Source: Chromobacterium sinusclupearum (GTDB lineage Bacteria > Pseudomonadota > Gammaproteobacteria > Burkholderiales > Chromobacteriaceae). Taken from it: DNA of 50,425 nucleotides. The notes under the pieces are model-generated. The model saw nothing but the letters and a program-made list of their open reading frames with translations. It was not told the DNA's origin and did no database searches. A program made the position numbers and the translations under genes. Each line of letters begins with the position of its first letter. The stretch's first letter is position 1. The stretch is from assembly GCF_002902845.1 (NCBI RefSeq), contig NZ_PPTF01000073.1, forward strand, positions 394,673 to 445,097, written 5' to 3'. Positions 1 through 9,207 of the stretch are shown here, piece by piece.

Positions 1-1799
1 GGCAGCCGCAGCCTGTCGGCCTGCAGCTTGGCGTCCAGCACCGGCGCCTTGGGGACGCCGGCCAGCTCGCCCTGCCCCTGCACGGTGCCGGCGAACCCCG
101 GCCCCAGCAAGGACAGATTGGGCGCGTTGATCGCCAGCTTCAGCTTGTCGCCGGGCGCGCCGTAGCTGCCGTTGGCCTGCAGGCGGTTATCGGCCAGCTT
201 CAGGTCCAGCAGCAGCTGTTTCAGCCGCTCCTGGCCAAACAAGACATTGGCGCTGCCGGACAGCGGCGCGCCGGACAGCTTGCTGGGCGCGAACTGCAGC
301 TTGGCGCCGACTTCCATCGGCTCGGCCAGCTGGCCGGCCATTTTCAGCGTGGCGTTCAAATCGCCCTTGGGCAGGCTGGGCAGCAGCCGCGCGGGGTCGG
401 CCCGCTCCAATTTGCCGTTCAGCTCGAACAGCTGGCGGCCGGACAGGCCCAGCTTGCCGTTGAGGCTGGCGACGCCGCCATTGGCGCCCAGCTCCAGCTT
501 CTTCAGCAGCAGCGTCGGCTGCTTGCCGCCGCTGATCTCCGCCAGCGCGTTCGCCTGCAGCAGCTTGCCCTTCAAGGCGGCGGCGAAGCGCGGCGCGGAC
601 GGCGCGCCTTCGATAGTGACGCGGCCGCTGATGGCGTCGTCAGGCGCGTCGGCATGCAGCTGGCGCAGCGCCAGCTTGTCCAGATCGAAGGCCAGCTTGA
701 CGTGGTCCGGCTTCAGTTCGCCGGACAGGCCCAACTGCCCGCCGGCCAAGGAGGCATGGCTGTTGTACAGCTCCAGCGCCTGCTCGTCGGCGCGGAATTC
801 GCCGGCCAGCAAGGACAACGGCAGCTTGTGGGACGACAGCGGGCCCGGCTCGGCGTTGACCAGGGTCAGGCCGCCTTTGATGCGCTGGCCGGCGTCCGGC
901 TCGGCGAACACGGCGAAGCTGAGCCGCGCCTTGGGCCAGCTGGCCAGGATGGCCTGCGGATTGATGTTGCCGACGCGGGCGTCCAGCCGCACCAGGCGGT
1001 TGAACGGATTGGGATCGAACGGCTGCAGCGCGCCCGCCAGATCGACGCTGATGCCGGAGCCGTCCAGCTCGCCGGCGAAAGCCGGCTTGATCAGGTTGCC
1101 GGACAGGTCCAGCCGCGCCTTCACCGCCGTCTGCTCCAGCTTGCCGCTGGCGCGCAGCTCGCCGGACAAGGCAAACGGCGAGGCCGCCGCCAGCGTCAGG
1201 CCGGCGCGCGCCTCGCCCCACGGCGTCTCCAGCTGGCGCAGCTGCAGGCGGTGGCGCGCCCCGTCGTAGTCGTAGCCGGCGCGCAGCCGGTACAGGCTGA
1301 GATGGGCCGGCTCCAGCGTCAGGCTGGCCAATGACAACTCGCCCACCGTTATTTTGATCGGCAGCTTCAAGGAATGCGGCGCTTCCAGCGGCGTCGGCGC
1401 TTTCTCCGGCACGGGTTTGCTGTTGACGCGCACATGGCCCAAGGCCAAGCGGTCTATCTTGATTTCACCGCGCGACAGCGCCGCCGGCTGCCAATCCAGC
1501 CGCAGCGATTCGATATCGATGTCGTCGCCCGCGCTGCGCCAGCGCAGGTCTTTCAGCTCAAAGCCTTGCCACAGCGCGCCTTGGGTCGACGCCACGCTGA
1601 ACTGGCCGCCGCTGAGCTTGCCCGCCTGCTGCAAGGCCCAGGCGAATCCGGCCGGGCTGGCGCTGATCCAGCCCAGCGCCGCCAGCAGCAGGGCGAACAG
1701 CACGCCCAGCGCGCCGAAAACATAACGCCAGCGCCGCGGCTTGCCAGGCGGAGCCGGCGTCGACGCCGGCTCGGAATGGGGATTCTGATTCTCGCTCAT
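1..1799 (-). CDS. tamB: TamB, inner-membrane component of the TAM complex (3' end outside window)
   Basis: The reading frame is open from the ATG at 1799 to the left edge, giving about 599 codons of the N-terminal half; TamB proteins usually exceed 1,100 residues, so the C-terminal DUF490 domain lies outside. The N-terminus has a short polar, proline-rich cytoplasmic stretch, a basic KPRRWR patch and one hydrophobic anchor (about residues 25-50, ending ALGWISAS), followed by long repetitive beta-rich sequence with many LxLxG/LxLDL alternations, as expected for the periplasm-spanning groove that moves lipids or outer-membrane proteins. It starts 7 bp after the tamA stop codon, so the two are an operon. 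Identification rests on the TamA neighbour plus this architecture. Confidence 0.88.
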   Translation of the reverse strand, partial: MSENQNPHSEPASTPAPPGKPRRWRYVFGALGVLFALLLAALGWISASPAGFAWALQQAGKLSGGQFSVASTQGALWQGFELKDLRWRSAGDDIDIESLRLDWQPAALSRGEIKIDRLALGHVRVNSKPVPEKAPTPLEAPHSLKLPIKITVGELSLASLTLEPAHLSLYRLRAGYDYDGARHRLQLRQLETPWGEARAGLTLAAASPFALSGELRASGKLEQTAVKARLDLSGNLIKPAFAGELDGSGISVDLAGALQPFDPNPFNRLVRLDARVGNINPQAILASWPKARLSFAVFAEPDAGQRIKGGLTLVNAEPGPLSSHKLPLSLLAGEFRADEQALELYNSHASLAGGQLGLSGELKPDHVKLAFDLDKLALRQLHADAPDDAISGRVTIEGAPSAPRFAAALKGKLLQANALAEISGGKQPTLLLKKLELGANGGVASLNGKLGLSGRQLFELNGKLERADPARLLPSLPKGDLNATLKMAGQLAEPMEVGAKLQFAPSKLSGAPLSGSANVLFGQERLKQLLLDLKLADNRLQANGSYGAPGDKLKLAINAPNLSLLGPGFAGTVQGQGELAGVPKAPVLDAKLQADRLRL

Positions 1800-1806
1800 G
1801 GGGTAT

Positions 1807-3594
1807 CTAGAAGGCCAGGCCGAGGCTGAGATTCCAACGGATCTTGCCGTCGCTCTCCGCCTTGGCGATATCGAAAGACAAAGGCGCCACCGGGCTCATC
1901 CAGCGCACGCCCACGCCGTTGGCGTGCATGGTCTGGAAGCCTTTCCAGCTATCTGCCGCGTTGCCGGCGTCGGTGAACAGCGCAAAGTACCAATCCGGCT
2001 TGATCGGAATCTGGTATTCGATGCTGCCGGTGGCCACCACGCGGCCGCCCAGCACCGAGCCGTTGGGGCCGGGCAGGCCGAGGCTCTGGTAATCGTAACC
2101 GCGCACGCTGTTGGCGCCGCCGGCGCGGAACAGCAGGGCCGACGGCACTTGCGCGCCCTCCTTGGCCCAGACCTGGCCCAGCTCCAGCCGGCCGACGAAG
2201 GTGCCGTACTTGGGGAACGGCGACCAGTAGCCCACCGCCCGGCCGTAGCCGCGCACGATGGACGTGGACGAACCCAGCAGGCCCAGCGAGCCGGACACCC
2301 GCGCATCCAGCAGATAGCCGCTGCGCGGCCGCATCAGGTCGTCCACCGCGCGCTGGGTCCAGCCATACACCAGTTGGGTGACGTGGGTGTCGCGCGAGGA
2401 AACGCCGCCGGCCTCCTCGCTTTCCTTCAGGAACTCCACGCCCATGCGCGATTCGATATTGCCGCGGCTGCGCACGCGCCAGGCGCCGGCGTCGATGGTA
2501 TCGGTCTTCAATCCCTGGATGTTTTCAGACTTGAAGGAACTGGTGAGGGAGTGGGAGTAGCCGTCGCGCTCGCGCGGGAAGCCCAGGCCAAAGCTGACCG
2601 ACTGCTGGTCTCGCTTCCAGTCGATCAGCATCGAGCCGGTATAGCCGCGCCTGAAAATATTGTAATGGTCGTAGCCGACGCGGACGCCGGGACCGACGTC
2701 GGAGTCATAGGTCAGGCCCAGCTCCGCCTTCTGCCGCGGCAACTCCACCAGATCGACATTGACCGGCACTTTGTCGTCGACGATGTGGTCGAAATCCGCG
2801 CTGACGATCACCGAGGAAAACTGCGGCGACTGCTCCAGCGCCGCCTGATACGCCAGCAGCTTGTCCTGGGTGTAAGGCGAGCCATTGTTGAAGTCCGCCT
2901 GCCCCACCACCAGCTTCCACGGATAGCGCTGCAAGCCGTTGACCTTGATCCGGCCAAAGCGGATCAGCGGGCCGCTGTCCACCGTCACTTCCAGCACGGC
3001 GCTGTCGGTGGCCGGGTCGATCTTCGCCTCGCTCTTGACGATGCGCGCCCTGGGAAAGCGGTCGGCCTGCACCTTGCGCAGAATGGCGCGCTTGCTGGCG
3101 TCCCAGTCATCCTGGCGATAGGGCGCGCCCAGCGGCAAGGACCACGCTTCCAGCACTTGGGCAAAACGTTGCTGATAATCGTCCTGCTGGCGGATGGCGC
3201 CATCCAGCCGGATGGTCAGGTCGGTGATCTGCGCCGGCTTGCCCGGCGCCACCTTGACCACGATGCGGTTGCCCTCTTGCAGGTTAGCCTCGACATTGGC
3301 GTGGAAATAGCCCTCAGTCTCCAGCAGCTTCTTCGCCTCGTCCGGCGTGCCCTTGACCAGTTGCTCCAGCCAGGCCTGGTCGATATCCGGGTCCTTCTGG
3401 CTGGTCAGCAGTTCCAGATTGTCGCGCAGCAAGGGCGTCAGATTGCCCGGCGCCTGAATATCCACCGTGTAGTCCAAGGCGGCAAAGGCCGGCGCGGCCA
3501 GCAAGGCGGCGGCCAAAGCCAACGGCCGCCCGCTGCGCAGGCAGCGGCGGCTCAATCGGTTTAGCCAATCTGAGTGAAAAAAAACGCTCGGCAT
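1807..3594 (-). CDS. tamA: TamA, Omp85-family outer-membrane assembly factor
   Basis: About 595 residues, close to the usual TamA length (about 580). A basic N-region and hydrophobic core (RPLALAAALLAAPAFA) form a signal peptide. POTRA-like modules follow (about residues 30-260), then a C-terminal 16-strand surface-antigen (D15) barrel with the RGYDYQSLG segment of the Omp85 lid-lock region (VRGY) and a terminal LSLGLAF strand ending in Phe, the usual outer-membrane beta signal. It works with TamB in outer-membrane biogenesis. The start is uncertain: ATG at 3594 gives the neater signal peptide, ATG at 3621 is in frame upstream, and neither has a strong Shine-Dalgarno sequence. tamB follows after 7 bp. 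Confidence 0.9.
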   Translation of the reverse strand: MPSVFFHSDWLNRLSRRCLRSGRPLALAAALLAAPAFAALDYTVDIQAPGNLTPLLRDNLELLTSQKDPDIDQAWLEQLVKGTPDEAKKLLETEGYFHANVEANLQEGNRIVVKVAPGKPAQITDLTIRLDGAIRQQDDYQQRFAQVLEAWSLPLGAPYRQDDWDASKRAILRKVQADRFPRARIVKSEAKIDPATDSAVLEVTVDSGPLIRFGRIKVNGLQRYPWKLVVGQADFNNGSPYTQDKLLAYQAALEQSPQFSSVIVSADFDHIVDDKVPVNVDLVELPRQKAELGLTYDSDVGPGVRVGYDHYNIFRRGYTGSMLIDWKRDQQSVSFGLGFPRERDGYSHSLTSSFKSENIQGLKTDTIDAGAWRVRSRGNIESRMGVEFLKESEEAGGVSSRDTHVTQLVYGWTQRAVDDLMRPRSGYLLDARVSGSLGLLGSSTSIVRGYGRAVGYWSPFPKYGTFVGRLELGQVWAKEGAQVPSALLFRAGGANSVRGYDYQSLGLPGPNGSVLGGRVVATGSIEYQIPIKPDWYFALFTDAGNAADSWKGFQTMHANGVGVRWMSPVAPLSFDIAKAESDGKIRWNLSLGLAF

Positions 3595-3736
3595 GGTCGG
3601 ATTCGTAGGGGGATGCAGCATGGTAACGGATGTCACCAAGGCTGGCGACCAGTAAACGCTTGTAAACAAACCCTATCAGACATGCGCCTAAGGCGGGTAG
3701 TTCATTGTCGACCAAAAATGCCAAATAGCTTAAATT

Positions 3737-3756
3737 GCAGGCATATTCATGCCTGC
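3737..3756. promoter_or_regulatory. Perfect 8-bp dyad in the tamA / GNAT divergent gap
   Basis: GCAGGCAT-ATTC-ATGCCTGC lies in AT-rich sequence in the 250-bp gap between the divergent tamA and the acetyltransferase. There is no U-run on the plus strand, and only AATTTAAG follows on the minus strand, so a protein-binding operator or a weak hairpin is about as likely as a terminator. Nothing else recognisable is seen in the gap. Confidence 0.35.
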
Positions 3757-3844
3757 CCCGCTATGCCAAGAGCTAGCCGCATGCGCCAGCCGGAAATGCG
3801 GTTTCCGGTGGATTACTCAATGAATCGCCCATTCGGAGAAATTC

Positions 3845-4468
3845 ATGCCGTCTGCAACCCCCTCCCGCGCATCGGTCAAACTGATCATGCCCAACGCCGG
3901 AAAACTGCCTGGTCTGATCGGGGCATTGCAACGCGGCTGGACGCCGGACGATGATCACGACCCCGTCGGCGCCGGCCGAATGCTGGCCGCCATCGCCCGC
4001 GATCCCGCCGCCTATATTGCCTCCCTGGGCAATCCGCAAGGCGGCGGCCAAGCGGTTGTGCTGGAAGACGGCCGCGCCGTGCCGCGGCTACCCTGGCTGC
4101 GCTACTGGATCATCGACGCGCAAAACCAATATGCCGGCGACTTGAACCTGCGCTGGCAGCACGGCGCCTCGGCGCTGCCGCCTTACTGCCTGGGCCATGT
4201 CGGGTATGCCGTGGTGCCCTGGAAACGCGGCGCGGGCCTCGCCGCCGCGGCGCTGCGCGAGTTGGCGCCTATCGCCCGCGATCTGGGCCTGGAATGGCTG
4301 GACATCGCCATGGCCAGAGACAATGCCGCGTCCATCCGCACCGCCGAAAACGCCGGCGCCAAGCGGGTCCGGCCATTCAATGCCGGCCCGGAATACGGCA
4401 ATGTGGAAGCTTGGTTGTACCGGCTGCAGCTCGACGCCCACCCCGCATGCGGCGATAAAAGGCTTTGA
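3845..4468 (+). CDS. GNAT-family N-acetyltransferase
   Basis: 207 residues. The C-terminal half carries a GNAT fold: a beta strand GHVGYAVVPWKRGAGLAAAAL (about residues 118-138) corresponds to motif A, the acetyl-CoA pyrophosphate-binding loop (here RGAGLA instead of the usual Q/RxxGxG/A), followed by ALRELAPIARDLGLEWLDIAMARDNAASIRTAENAG, the typical motif B with the asparagine-rich N-x-A-S-x-x-x-x-E-x-x-G signature. The N-terminal 90 residues are less typical. It would transfer an acetyl group from acetyl-CoA to an amine; the substrate cannot be read from sequence. GGAG lies 8 bases before the ATG. It is divergent from tamA. Confidence 0.8.
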   Translation: MPSATPSRASVKLIMPNAGKLPGLIGALQRGWTPDDDHDPVGAGRMLAAIARDPAAYIASLGNPQGGGQAVVLEDGRAVPRLPWLRYWIIDAQNQYAGDLNLRWQHGASALPPYCLGHVGYAVVPWKRGAGLAAAALRELAPIARDLGLEWLDIAMARDNAASIRTAENAGAKRVRPFNAGPEYGNVEAWLYRLQLDAHPACGDKRL

Positions 4469-4575
4469 TGAGATTTTGATGCGTCCGGCCGCTTTTTATG
4501 CGCGAAATTGATTTCGCCATCGCTACAGTTCGAAACGTGGATAGCACCCGTCAACCGATCTGGAGCGATAACATC

Positions 4576-4800
4576 ATGACCGCGATGATGAACGATCACA
4601 GCCTGCCGGCAGAACCGGAGCCTGGAAGCCGCAACCGACTGCTGCATTTCCTGACTCATGAGCGCCGCTGCTGGCGCCGCCTGGCCTACTGGCTGAAGCA
4701 GTTCCAAACCGAAGCTGGCGCCCCGCCGCGCTGTTATGCCTGGCGCCGCGCGCCGGAAAATGATTATCCCGAAGACCACGAAGATCTGCTGTTGCACTGA
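4576..4800 (+). CDS. Small hypothetical protein, 74 aa
   Basis: I do not recognise this protein. The ATG at 4576 has GGAGCGAT about 6-14 bases upstream, so this start is preferred over an upstream TTG at 4498. The product is hydrophilic: an acidic, proline-containing N-terminus, a basic aromatic centre (HERRCWRRLAYWLKQF, possibly an amphipathic helix), and an acidic C-terminus (ENDYPEDHEDLLLH). No signal peptide, membrane segment or cysteine pair is apparent. It lies 107 bp after the acetyltransferase and converges on the HAD gene. Codon use looks like the neighbours, which supports a real gene. Confidence 0.55.
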   Translation: MTAMMNDHSLPAEPEPGSRNRLLHFLTHERRCWRRLAYWLKQFQTEAGAPPRCYAWRRAPENDYPEDHEDLLLH

Positions 4801-4858
4801 TGACGCCGCAGGAGCGGCGCCCGCCGGCAACGGCTCCCGCTGATCCTGCGCTCACTGT

Positions 4859-5503
4859 TCAAACCTGCAATAGCAACGGCAAGTCCGCCATCTGCGCAAA
4901 CGCGCTCGCCGCTCCCGCCTCGATCAACCGACTGGCCGGCATCAGCGCCGCATAAGCCCACACCGTCATTCCCGCAGCCACGCCGGCCCGCACGCCGGTA
5001 GGCGTATCCTCGACCACCAGGCAACGGGCAGGATCGACATCCAGACTGCGCGCCGCATGCAGAAACACGTCCGGCGCCGGCTTGGGCGCGGCCACCTCCT
5101 GCGCGCTGAACATCCGGCCGGCAAAACGCGGCAATAAACCCGTCAGCCCCAGCGTGGCGCGCATCTTGTCATGGCTGCCGTTGGACGCCACGCAGTACGG
5201 CAGACGCAAGGCCTCCAGCATCTGCGGCACGCCGGCCACCACTTTCAGCTCCGCTTCCAGCGCGGCTTGGCAGCGGCGGCGGTATTCCGCCTCAAACCCT
5301 GGCGGCGGCGCCCGGCCCAGCATTTCCGCAACCTGCTTCAGGCATTGCTCCATGGACAGGCCGACGAAGTGGCTGAACATATCGTCCAGCGTCACCGGCA
5401 AACCCAGCTCATTGAGCATGCGGGCGAACACGGCATTGGTCACGCGCTCGCTGTCCACCAGCACGCCGTCGCAGTCGAAAATAATCAGGTCAAATCGAGA
5501 CAT
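4859..5503 (-). CDS. HAD-superfamily phosphatase, beta-phosphoglucomutase-like subfamily
   Basis: 214 residues from the ATG at 5503, which is preceded by a good GAGGAG ribosome site 8 bases upstream; longer in-frame starts lack one. HAD motif I is FDCDGVLVDSE (nucleophile and acid Asp at residues 8 and 10), motif II is ASNGS, motif III is KPAPDVF and motif IV is VVEDTPTGVRAG. The alpha-helical cap between motifs I and II and the DGVLVDSE signature place it with CbbY/YieH/beta-phosphoglucomutase-type enzymes that dephosphorylate or isomerise small sugar phosphates. The substrate is unknown. It stands alone on this strand. Confidence 0.88.
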   Translation of the reverse strand: MSRFDLIIFDCDGVLVDSERVTNAVFARMLNELGLPVTLDDMFSHFVGLSMEQCLKQVAEMLGRAPPPGFEAEYRRRCQAALEAELKVVAGVPQMLEALRLPYCVASNGSHDKMRATLGLTGLLPRFAGRMFSAQEVAAPKPAPDVFLHAARSLDVDPARCLVVEDTPTGVRAGVAAGMTVWAYAALMPASRLIEAGAASAFAQMADLPLLLQV

Positions 5504-5720
5504 CCGCGGCTCCTCGCAAAGCCATATTATGCCATTGATATTTCGCATCCAGGCAAACCAGCCCGCGTCAGGCGCAAGCGCCGGCCATTCCAGGCTCGCT
5601 GCGGCGGATACGTATTTGTCCTTATCAAAACCATCTATTCTGAAGCAGAGCCGGCGTCCGCCAGCCCCCAGGGGCTGTTGATGCTTGCCCATCCTCCCAT
5701 TCCACTGCGGCGAAGCAAGC

Positions 5721-6914
5721 ATGTTTGACAGAAACGACAAAGGCATTCTGCTGAAGGCCATCATGGTTGCCGCGCCCATCCTGTTGTGCATGGGCCTGCT
5801 GCCGGTCTTGTCTTTCTATATCGAAAAGCTGGAAGAGGACGGCAGGGCGGAGATTGTGGAATACATCGCCATAGCCCAGGCGGCCATGGCTGTGAAGTTT
5901 GACGCGGCGGACCTGAACGGCTGGCAAAACGGCTACGCGCTGGACATCGTCCGCCACGTGACAGGCGCAAGCAGCAACGATTCGATGAGCCGGTCGGAGT
6001 TTCTACGCTCCGCCGACAACTTCAGCCGGGACCTCGGCAAGCTGCGCGCGATGCGCCTCGCCAATGACCAACGCAGCCAGCTCAATAGCGTGCAGGAAGA
6101 TTTCAACCGCTTCATGGCCCTGGATCGCAAGATCATCGCCTTGTACCGCGCCCCGGACGCCGCTTCGCAGGACAAGGCATCGAACCTGGTCATGAACGAG
6201 GAAATCCGCATCTTCAACCACATCTCGGAAAGCGCCAACACGCTGGCGGTATCGATCACCCTGGACCTGATGAAGAAAGTGGCGCAATCCAACTCCTACG
6301 GCATCGTCGCCCGCTGGATGATGCTGGTGATGTGGATCATCGCCAGCGCCATGGGCTTTTTGCTGGTCCGGCTGCTGCACAAGTGGCTGAGCCAGATGCG
6401 CAGCCTGATGCAGAAGCTGGAGTCGCTGGCCGGCACCGACGAGTTGACCCAGCTGCCCAACCGCCGCACCTGGGATTTGCAAATAGAAATGATGCTGGCG
6501 ACGGCCCGACGCTACCGCCAGCCCCTCGCCATCGCGCTGTTCGATCTGGACCACTTCAAGCAATTCAACGATACCTACGGCCACCCCGAGGGCGACCGGC
6601 TATTGCGGGAAGCGTCCTTGCTGATCAAATCGCGCATGCGGCAATCGGACCTGTTCGCCCGCTTTGGCGGCGAGGAATTCGTGCTGGCCTTGATGGACTG
6701 CGACCTGCCGCAGGCCGTGATCCGCATTGAATCGCTGCGCCGCAACCTGCCGGACCAGCAGACGTTCTCCGTCGGCGTCACGCTGTGGCTGGAGGACGAG
6801 CGGATACACAGCACGCTGGCCCGCGCGGACAAGGCGCTATACCTGGCCAAGAATAGCGGACGGGACCGGGTGGTGAGCATTCCGCCCCCCGCACCGGGCC
6901 ACGCGGAAAACTAA
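5721..6914 (+). CDS. Membrane-bound diguanylate cyclase (GGDEF domain)
   Basis: 397 residues from the ATG at 5721. There are two transmembrane helices, about residues 10-33 and 196-217, bracketing a roughly 160-residue, mostly helical periplasmic sensor region without a recognised fold. A cytoplasmic linker leads to a GGDEF domain (about 235-385) with TDELTQLPNRR, FDLDHFKQFND and the catalytic GGEEF at 316-320. An RxxD inhibitory I-site (R307, D310) sits five residues before GGEEF, so the enzyme should make c-di-GMP from two GTP and be feedback-inhibited. There is no EAL domain. No partner genes are adjacent, so the input signal is unknown. Confidence 0.93.
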   Translation: MFDRNDKGILLKAIMVAAPILLCMGLLPVLSFYIEKLEEDGRAEIVEYIAIAQAAMAVKFDAADLNGWQNGYALDIVRHVTGASSNDSMSRSEFLRSADNFSRDLGKLRAMRLANDQRSQLNSVQEDFNRFMALDRKIIALYRAPDAASQDKASNLVMNEEIRIFNHISESANTLAVSITLDLMKKVAQSNSYGIVARWMMLVMWIIASAMGFLLVRLLHKWLSQMRSLMQKLESLAGTDELTQLPNRRTWDLQIEMMLATARRYRQPLAIALFDLDHFKQFNDTYGHPEGDRLLREASLLIKSRMRQSDLFARFGGEEFVLALMDCDLPQAVIRIESLRRNLPDQQTFSVGVTLWLEDERIHSTLARADKALYLAKNSGRDRVVSIPPPAPGHAEN

Positions 6915-7168
6915 GCGCACGTTCACGATCTTTGGCTTTTGAACTTGGCTGGCGAGAAATGCACGTTTGCCATGCGTCGCTGAACTGGCGGAGGCCGGCG
7001 GGAAACCGCGTGGCAGGCTTGCTGGGTGGGCGGGAGGCCTGGACATATTGCAGCGCTCAAGCCATATTCCCTCCCCGCAAGCCGGGCCGCCCGTCTATGA
7101 AATGATTATCCGCGGGACGCCTTTTCTCATTTCATTCGACGAGACAAGAGAAACGGACCCGACTCCGC

Positions 7169-8155
7169 TTAGTCCAGCGTTACCACGATTTTCCCGCCGG
7201 CAGCCTGCTCATCCAGCAGCCGATGCGCGGCCTGAATGTCTTCGAAAGGAAACACGCTAGCGGGCTTGGCCGGAATGTCGCCGTTTTCCGCCCACTCGAT
7301 GATTTGCTGAAACGGAATCTCGCCAAGCGGATATTCCGCGCCGCCAAAAACCAGGGCGCTGGCGAAGAAGCTCAGATGGCGGCCGCTAGGCAAGTGGGCC
7401 ATGGGATCGAATGCGGCAATCGGCTCATGCCCGCCTAAAAAGCCCGCCACGCACACGCGGCCGTTCCGCTTGGCCAAACGCAGCGAATCCAGCATGGTGG
7501 ACGTGCCGACCAGATCCAGCACCTTGTCCACGCCTTGGGCCTTGGCATCCGCCATCTGGCTGGATAGCGAAGGCGATTCCACCCAGGCCTCATCCGCGCC
7601 CAAGCGGCGCGCGGCCTCCAGCCTGGATGCCTGCCTGACGGTGGCGATGACGCTGGCGCCGCGCTGCTTTGCCAGCGCAAGCGCAGCCTGCCCCAGCGCG
7701 GAGAGCGCCCCGCGGATCAGCAGCGTATCGCCCTCTTGCAGCGCCAGATTGTCATGCAAGCATGTCCAGGCAGTGGCGTACGATTCAGGCAAGGCCGCCA
7801 ATTCGGCCCAGCTCAGCGAAGTCTGGATCGGCACGACATTGCTGGCCGGCACGCAGACCCATTCCGCGTAGCTGCCGTTGCGGCTGCGCCCCATGCCGCC
7901 CATCAAGGCGATGACCGCTTGGCCATGGCTGAGCCGCCCGTTGGGGTCATGCTCCACCTCCCCCGCGCACTCAATGCCGGAAATGGCGGCAACCTCGCCC
8001 CATACGCCTTGGCGGAAATACTGTTCCGCACGGTTCAAGCCGAAGGCGCGCACCCTTACCAACACGTCGCCGTTTGCGGCGATAGGCTTGGGCACGTCCT
8101 GAATCTGCAATTGTTCCGGTCCGCCGTATTGCTGTCTCACGATGGCGCGCATCAT
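7169..8155 (-). CDS. Zinc-independent MDR-family NADPH:quinone oxidoreductase
   Basis: 328 residues. It has the N-terminal GroES-like domain (GDVLVRVRAFGLNRAEQYFRQG and GIECAGEV) and a Rossmann domain with a modified nucleotide loop, GALSALGQAALALAKQRGA, where quinone reductases usually show AAAGGVG. The cysteine ligands of zinc alcohol dehydrogenases are absent. It should reduce quinones or enones with NADPH in the cytoplasm. AGAGGAG lies 5 bases before the ATG at 8155; a second ATG at 8152 would also fit. It is divergent from the LysR gene at 8257 across an AT-rich 101-bp gap, the usual layout for a regulator and its target. Confidence 0.88.
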   Translation of the reverse strand: MMRAIVRQQYGGPEQLQIQDVPKPIAANGDVLVRVRAFGLNRAEQYFRQGVWGEVAAISGIECAGEVEHDPNGRLSHGQAVIALMGGMGRSRNGSYAEWVCVPASNVVPIQTSLSWAELAALPESYATAWTCLHDNLALQEGDTLLIRGALSALGQAALALAKQRGASVIATVRQASRLEAARRLGADEAWVESPSLSSQMADAKAQGVDKVLDLVGTSTMLDSLRLAKRNGRVCVAGFLGGHEPIAAFDPMAHLPSGRHLSFFASALVFGGAEYPLGEIPFQQIIEWAENGDIPAKPASVFPFEDIQAAHRLLDEQAAGGKIVVTLD

Positions 8156-8256
8156 GTCTGCTCCTCTGTGTTCAATGGATGGTGAGGGCAGTTTAGCGAG
8201 GCCTTTGTTTTATAAAAATTTAAAAGATTGGCAAAAGAATGTAAGATCTAATAACA
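8156..8256. promoter_or_regulatory. AT-rich divergent promoter region between quinone reductase and LysR gene
   Basis: The 8200-8250 stretch (TTTGTTTTATAAAAATTTAAAAG and TAAGATCTAATAACA) is far more AT-rich than its surroundings and holds overlapping TATAAA- and TAATAA-like -10 candidates. Several T-N11-A spacings suitable for a LysR protein exist, but no single convincing dyad stands out. Confidence 0.5.
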
Positions 8257-9141
8257 ATGGATTTTACCCTACATGAACTCGCGTGCCTGGACGCGGTGCT
8301 GAGCGAGGGCAGTTTTCAGGCGGCTGCGCAGAAACTGCATCGCAGCCACCCCGCCATACATACTGCGGTCAAGAATCTGGAACAGCGTGTCGGCCTGGTT
8401 TTGCTGGATCGGTCCCACTATCGCGTCCGGCTGACGCCGGCCGGCGAGGCTTTTCATCGGCAAGCGCAGGCGCTGTTGCGTCAAGCCGCCGGCTTGAATG
8501 CGATATGCGAGCAGCTGCAGCGAGGCGAGGAAACCGACCTGCGCGTGGTCATCGGCGATTTGACCCCGACGACGGAGGCCTTGAGCCTGCTGAAGCGTTT
8601 TTTCCAGAACTGGCCGCGCACCCGGCTGCATTTGCACTTCGAGGTGATTGGCGGACCGTGGGAACGTTTGCTGGCAGAAGAAGCGGACCTGATCCTGCAC
8701 CATATCGACAAATCCGATACCCGCTTTGAATGGAGCGATCTGTTTCCGGTGGACGTGGTGCCGGTGATCGCGCCCAGCTTGCTGGCGGGCCGAACGCCTG
8801 CCGAGATGAGTCCGGACGCGATGCGCGAACTCGTTCAAGTGATCATCCGGGACTCCGCCCGCGCGCCGGGCAGGGATTACTTTCTGATCAAGGATGCCGC
8901 CAACTGGACCGTGGCGGACCAGCATACCAAGAAGGGCCTGATTCTGGAGGGCATGGGATGGGGCCATATGCCGCTGCATCTGGTGCGCGATGAGCTGGCC
9001 AGCGGGGCCTTGCTGTCGCTGGAAGGACGCCATTTCCATCGCAGCCGTTTGGACATCGTCGCGGCAAGGCTCAGCAGCCGCGCCCCAGGGCCGGTGGCAG
9101 CCGCCTTATGGGATTATCTGTCGAACGCGCAAAGCCAGTGA
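8257..9141 (+). CDS. LysR-family transcriptional regulator
   Basis: 294 residues. The N-terminal winged helix-turn-helix shows the family pattern: LHELACLDAVLSEGSFQAAA, then an HTH recognition helix (HRSHPAIHTAVKNLEQRVG) and LLDRSHYRVRLTPAGEAF. The C-terminal periplasmic-binding-like effector domain covers about residues 90-290. It is likely to regulate the divergent quinone reductase and itself from the shared gap. The effector is unknown. The recognition helix has SHPAIH instead of the commoner SQPAVS. Confidence 0.92.
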   Translation: MDFTLHELACLDAVLSEGSFQAAAQKLHRSHPAIHTAVKNLEQRVGLVLLDRSHYRVRLTPAGEAFHRQAQALLRQAAGLNAICEQLQRGEETDLRVVIGDLTPTTEALSLLKRFFQNWPRTRLHLHFEVIGGPWERLLAEEADLILHHIDKSDTRFEWSDLFPVDVVPVIAPSLLAGRTPAEMSPDAMRELVQVIIRDSARAPGRDYFLIKDAANWTVADQHTKKGLILEGMGWGHMPLHLVRDELASGALLSLEGRHFHRSRLDIVAARLSSRAPGPVAAALWDYLSNAQSQ

Positions 9142-9207
9142 GGGGGCATTCATCCCCGTATCCTTTGGACCATTATCCGTTCGGCCCCACGCAATCGGCT
9201 TACCACA

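Noticed and set aside
7098..7136. GAAATGA...TCATTTC inverted pair near 7100, as a Fur-like site
   Set aside because: The arms are only 7 bp, the spacer is long, and the nearest start codons are far; nothing else in the 6915-7168 gap supports an operator.
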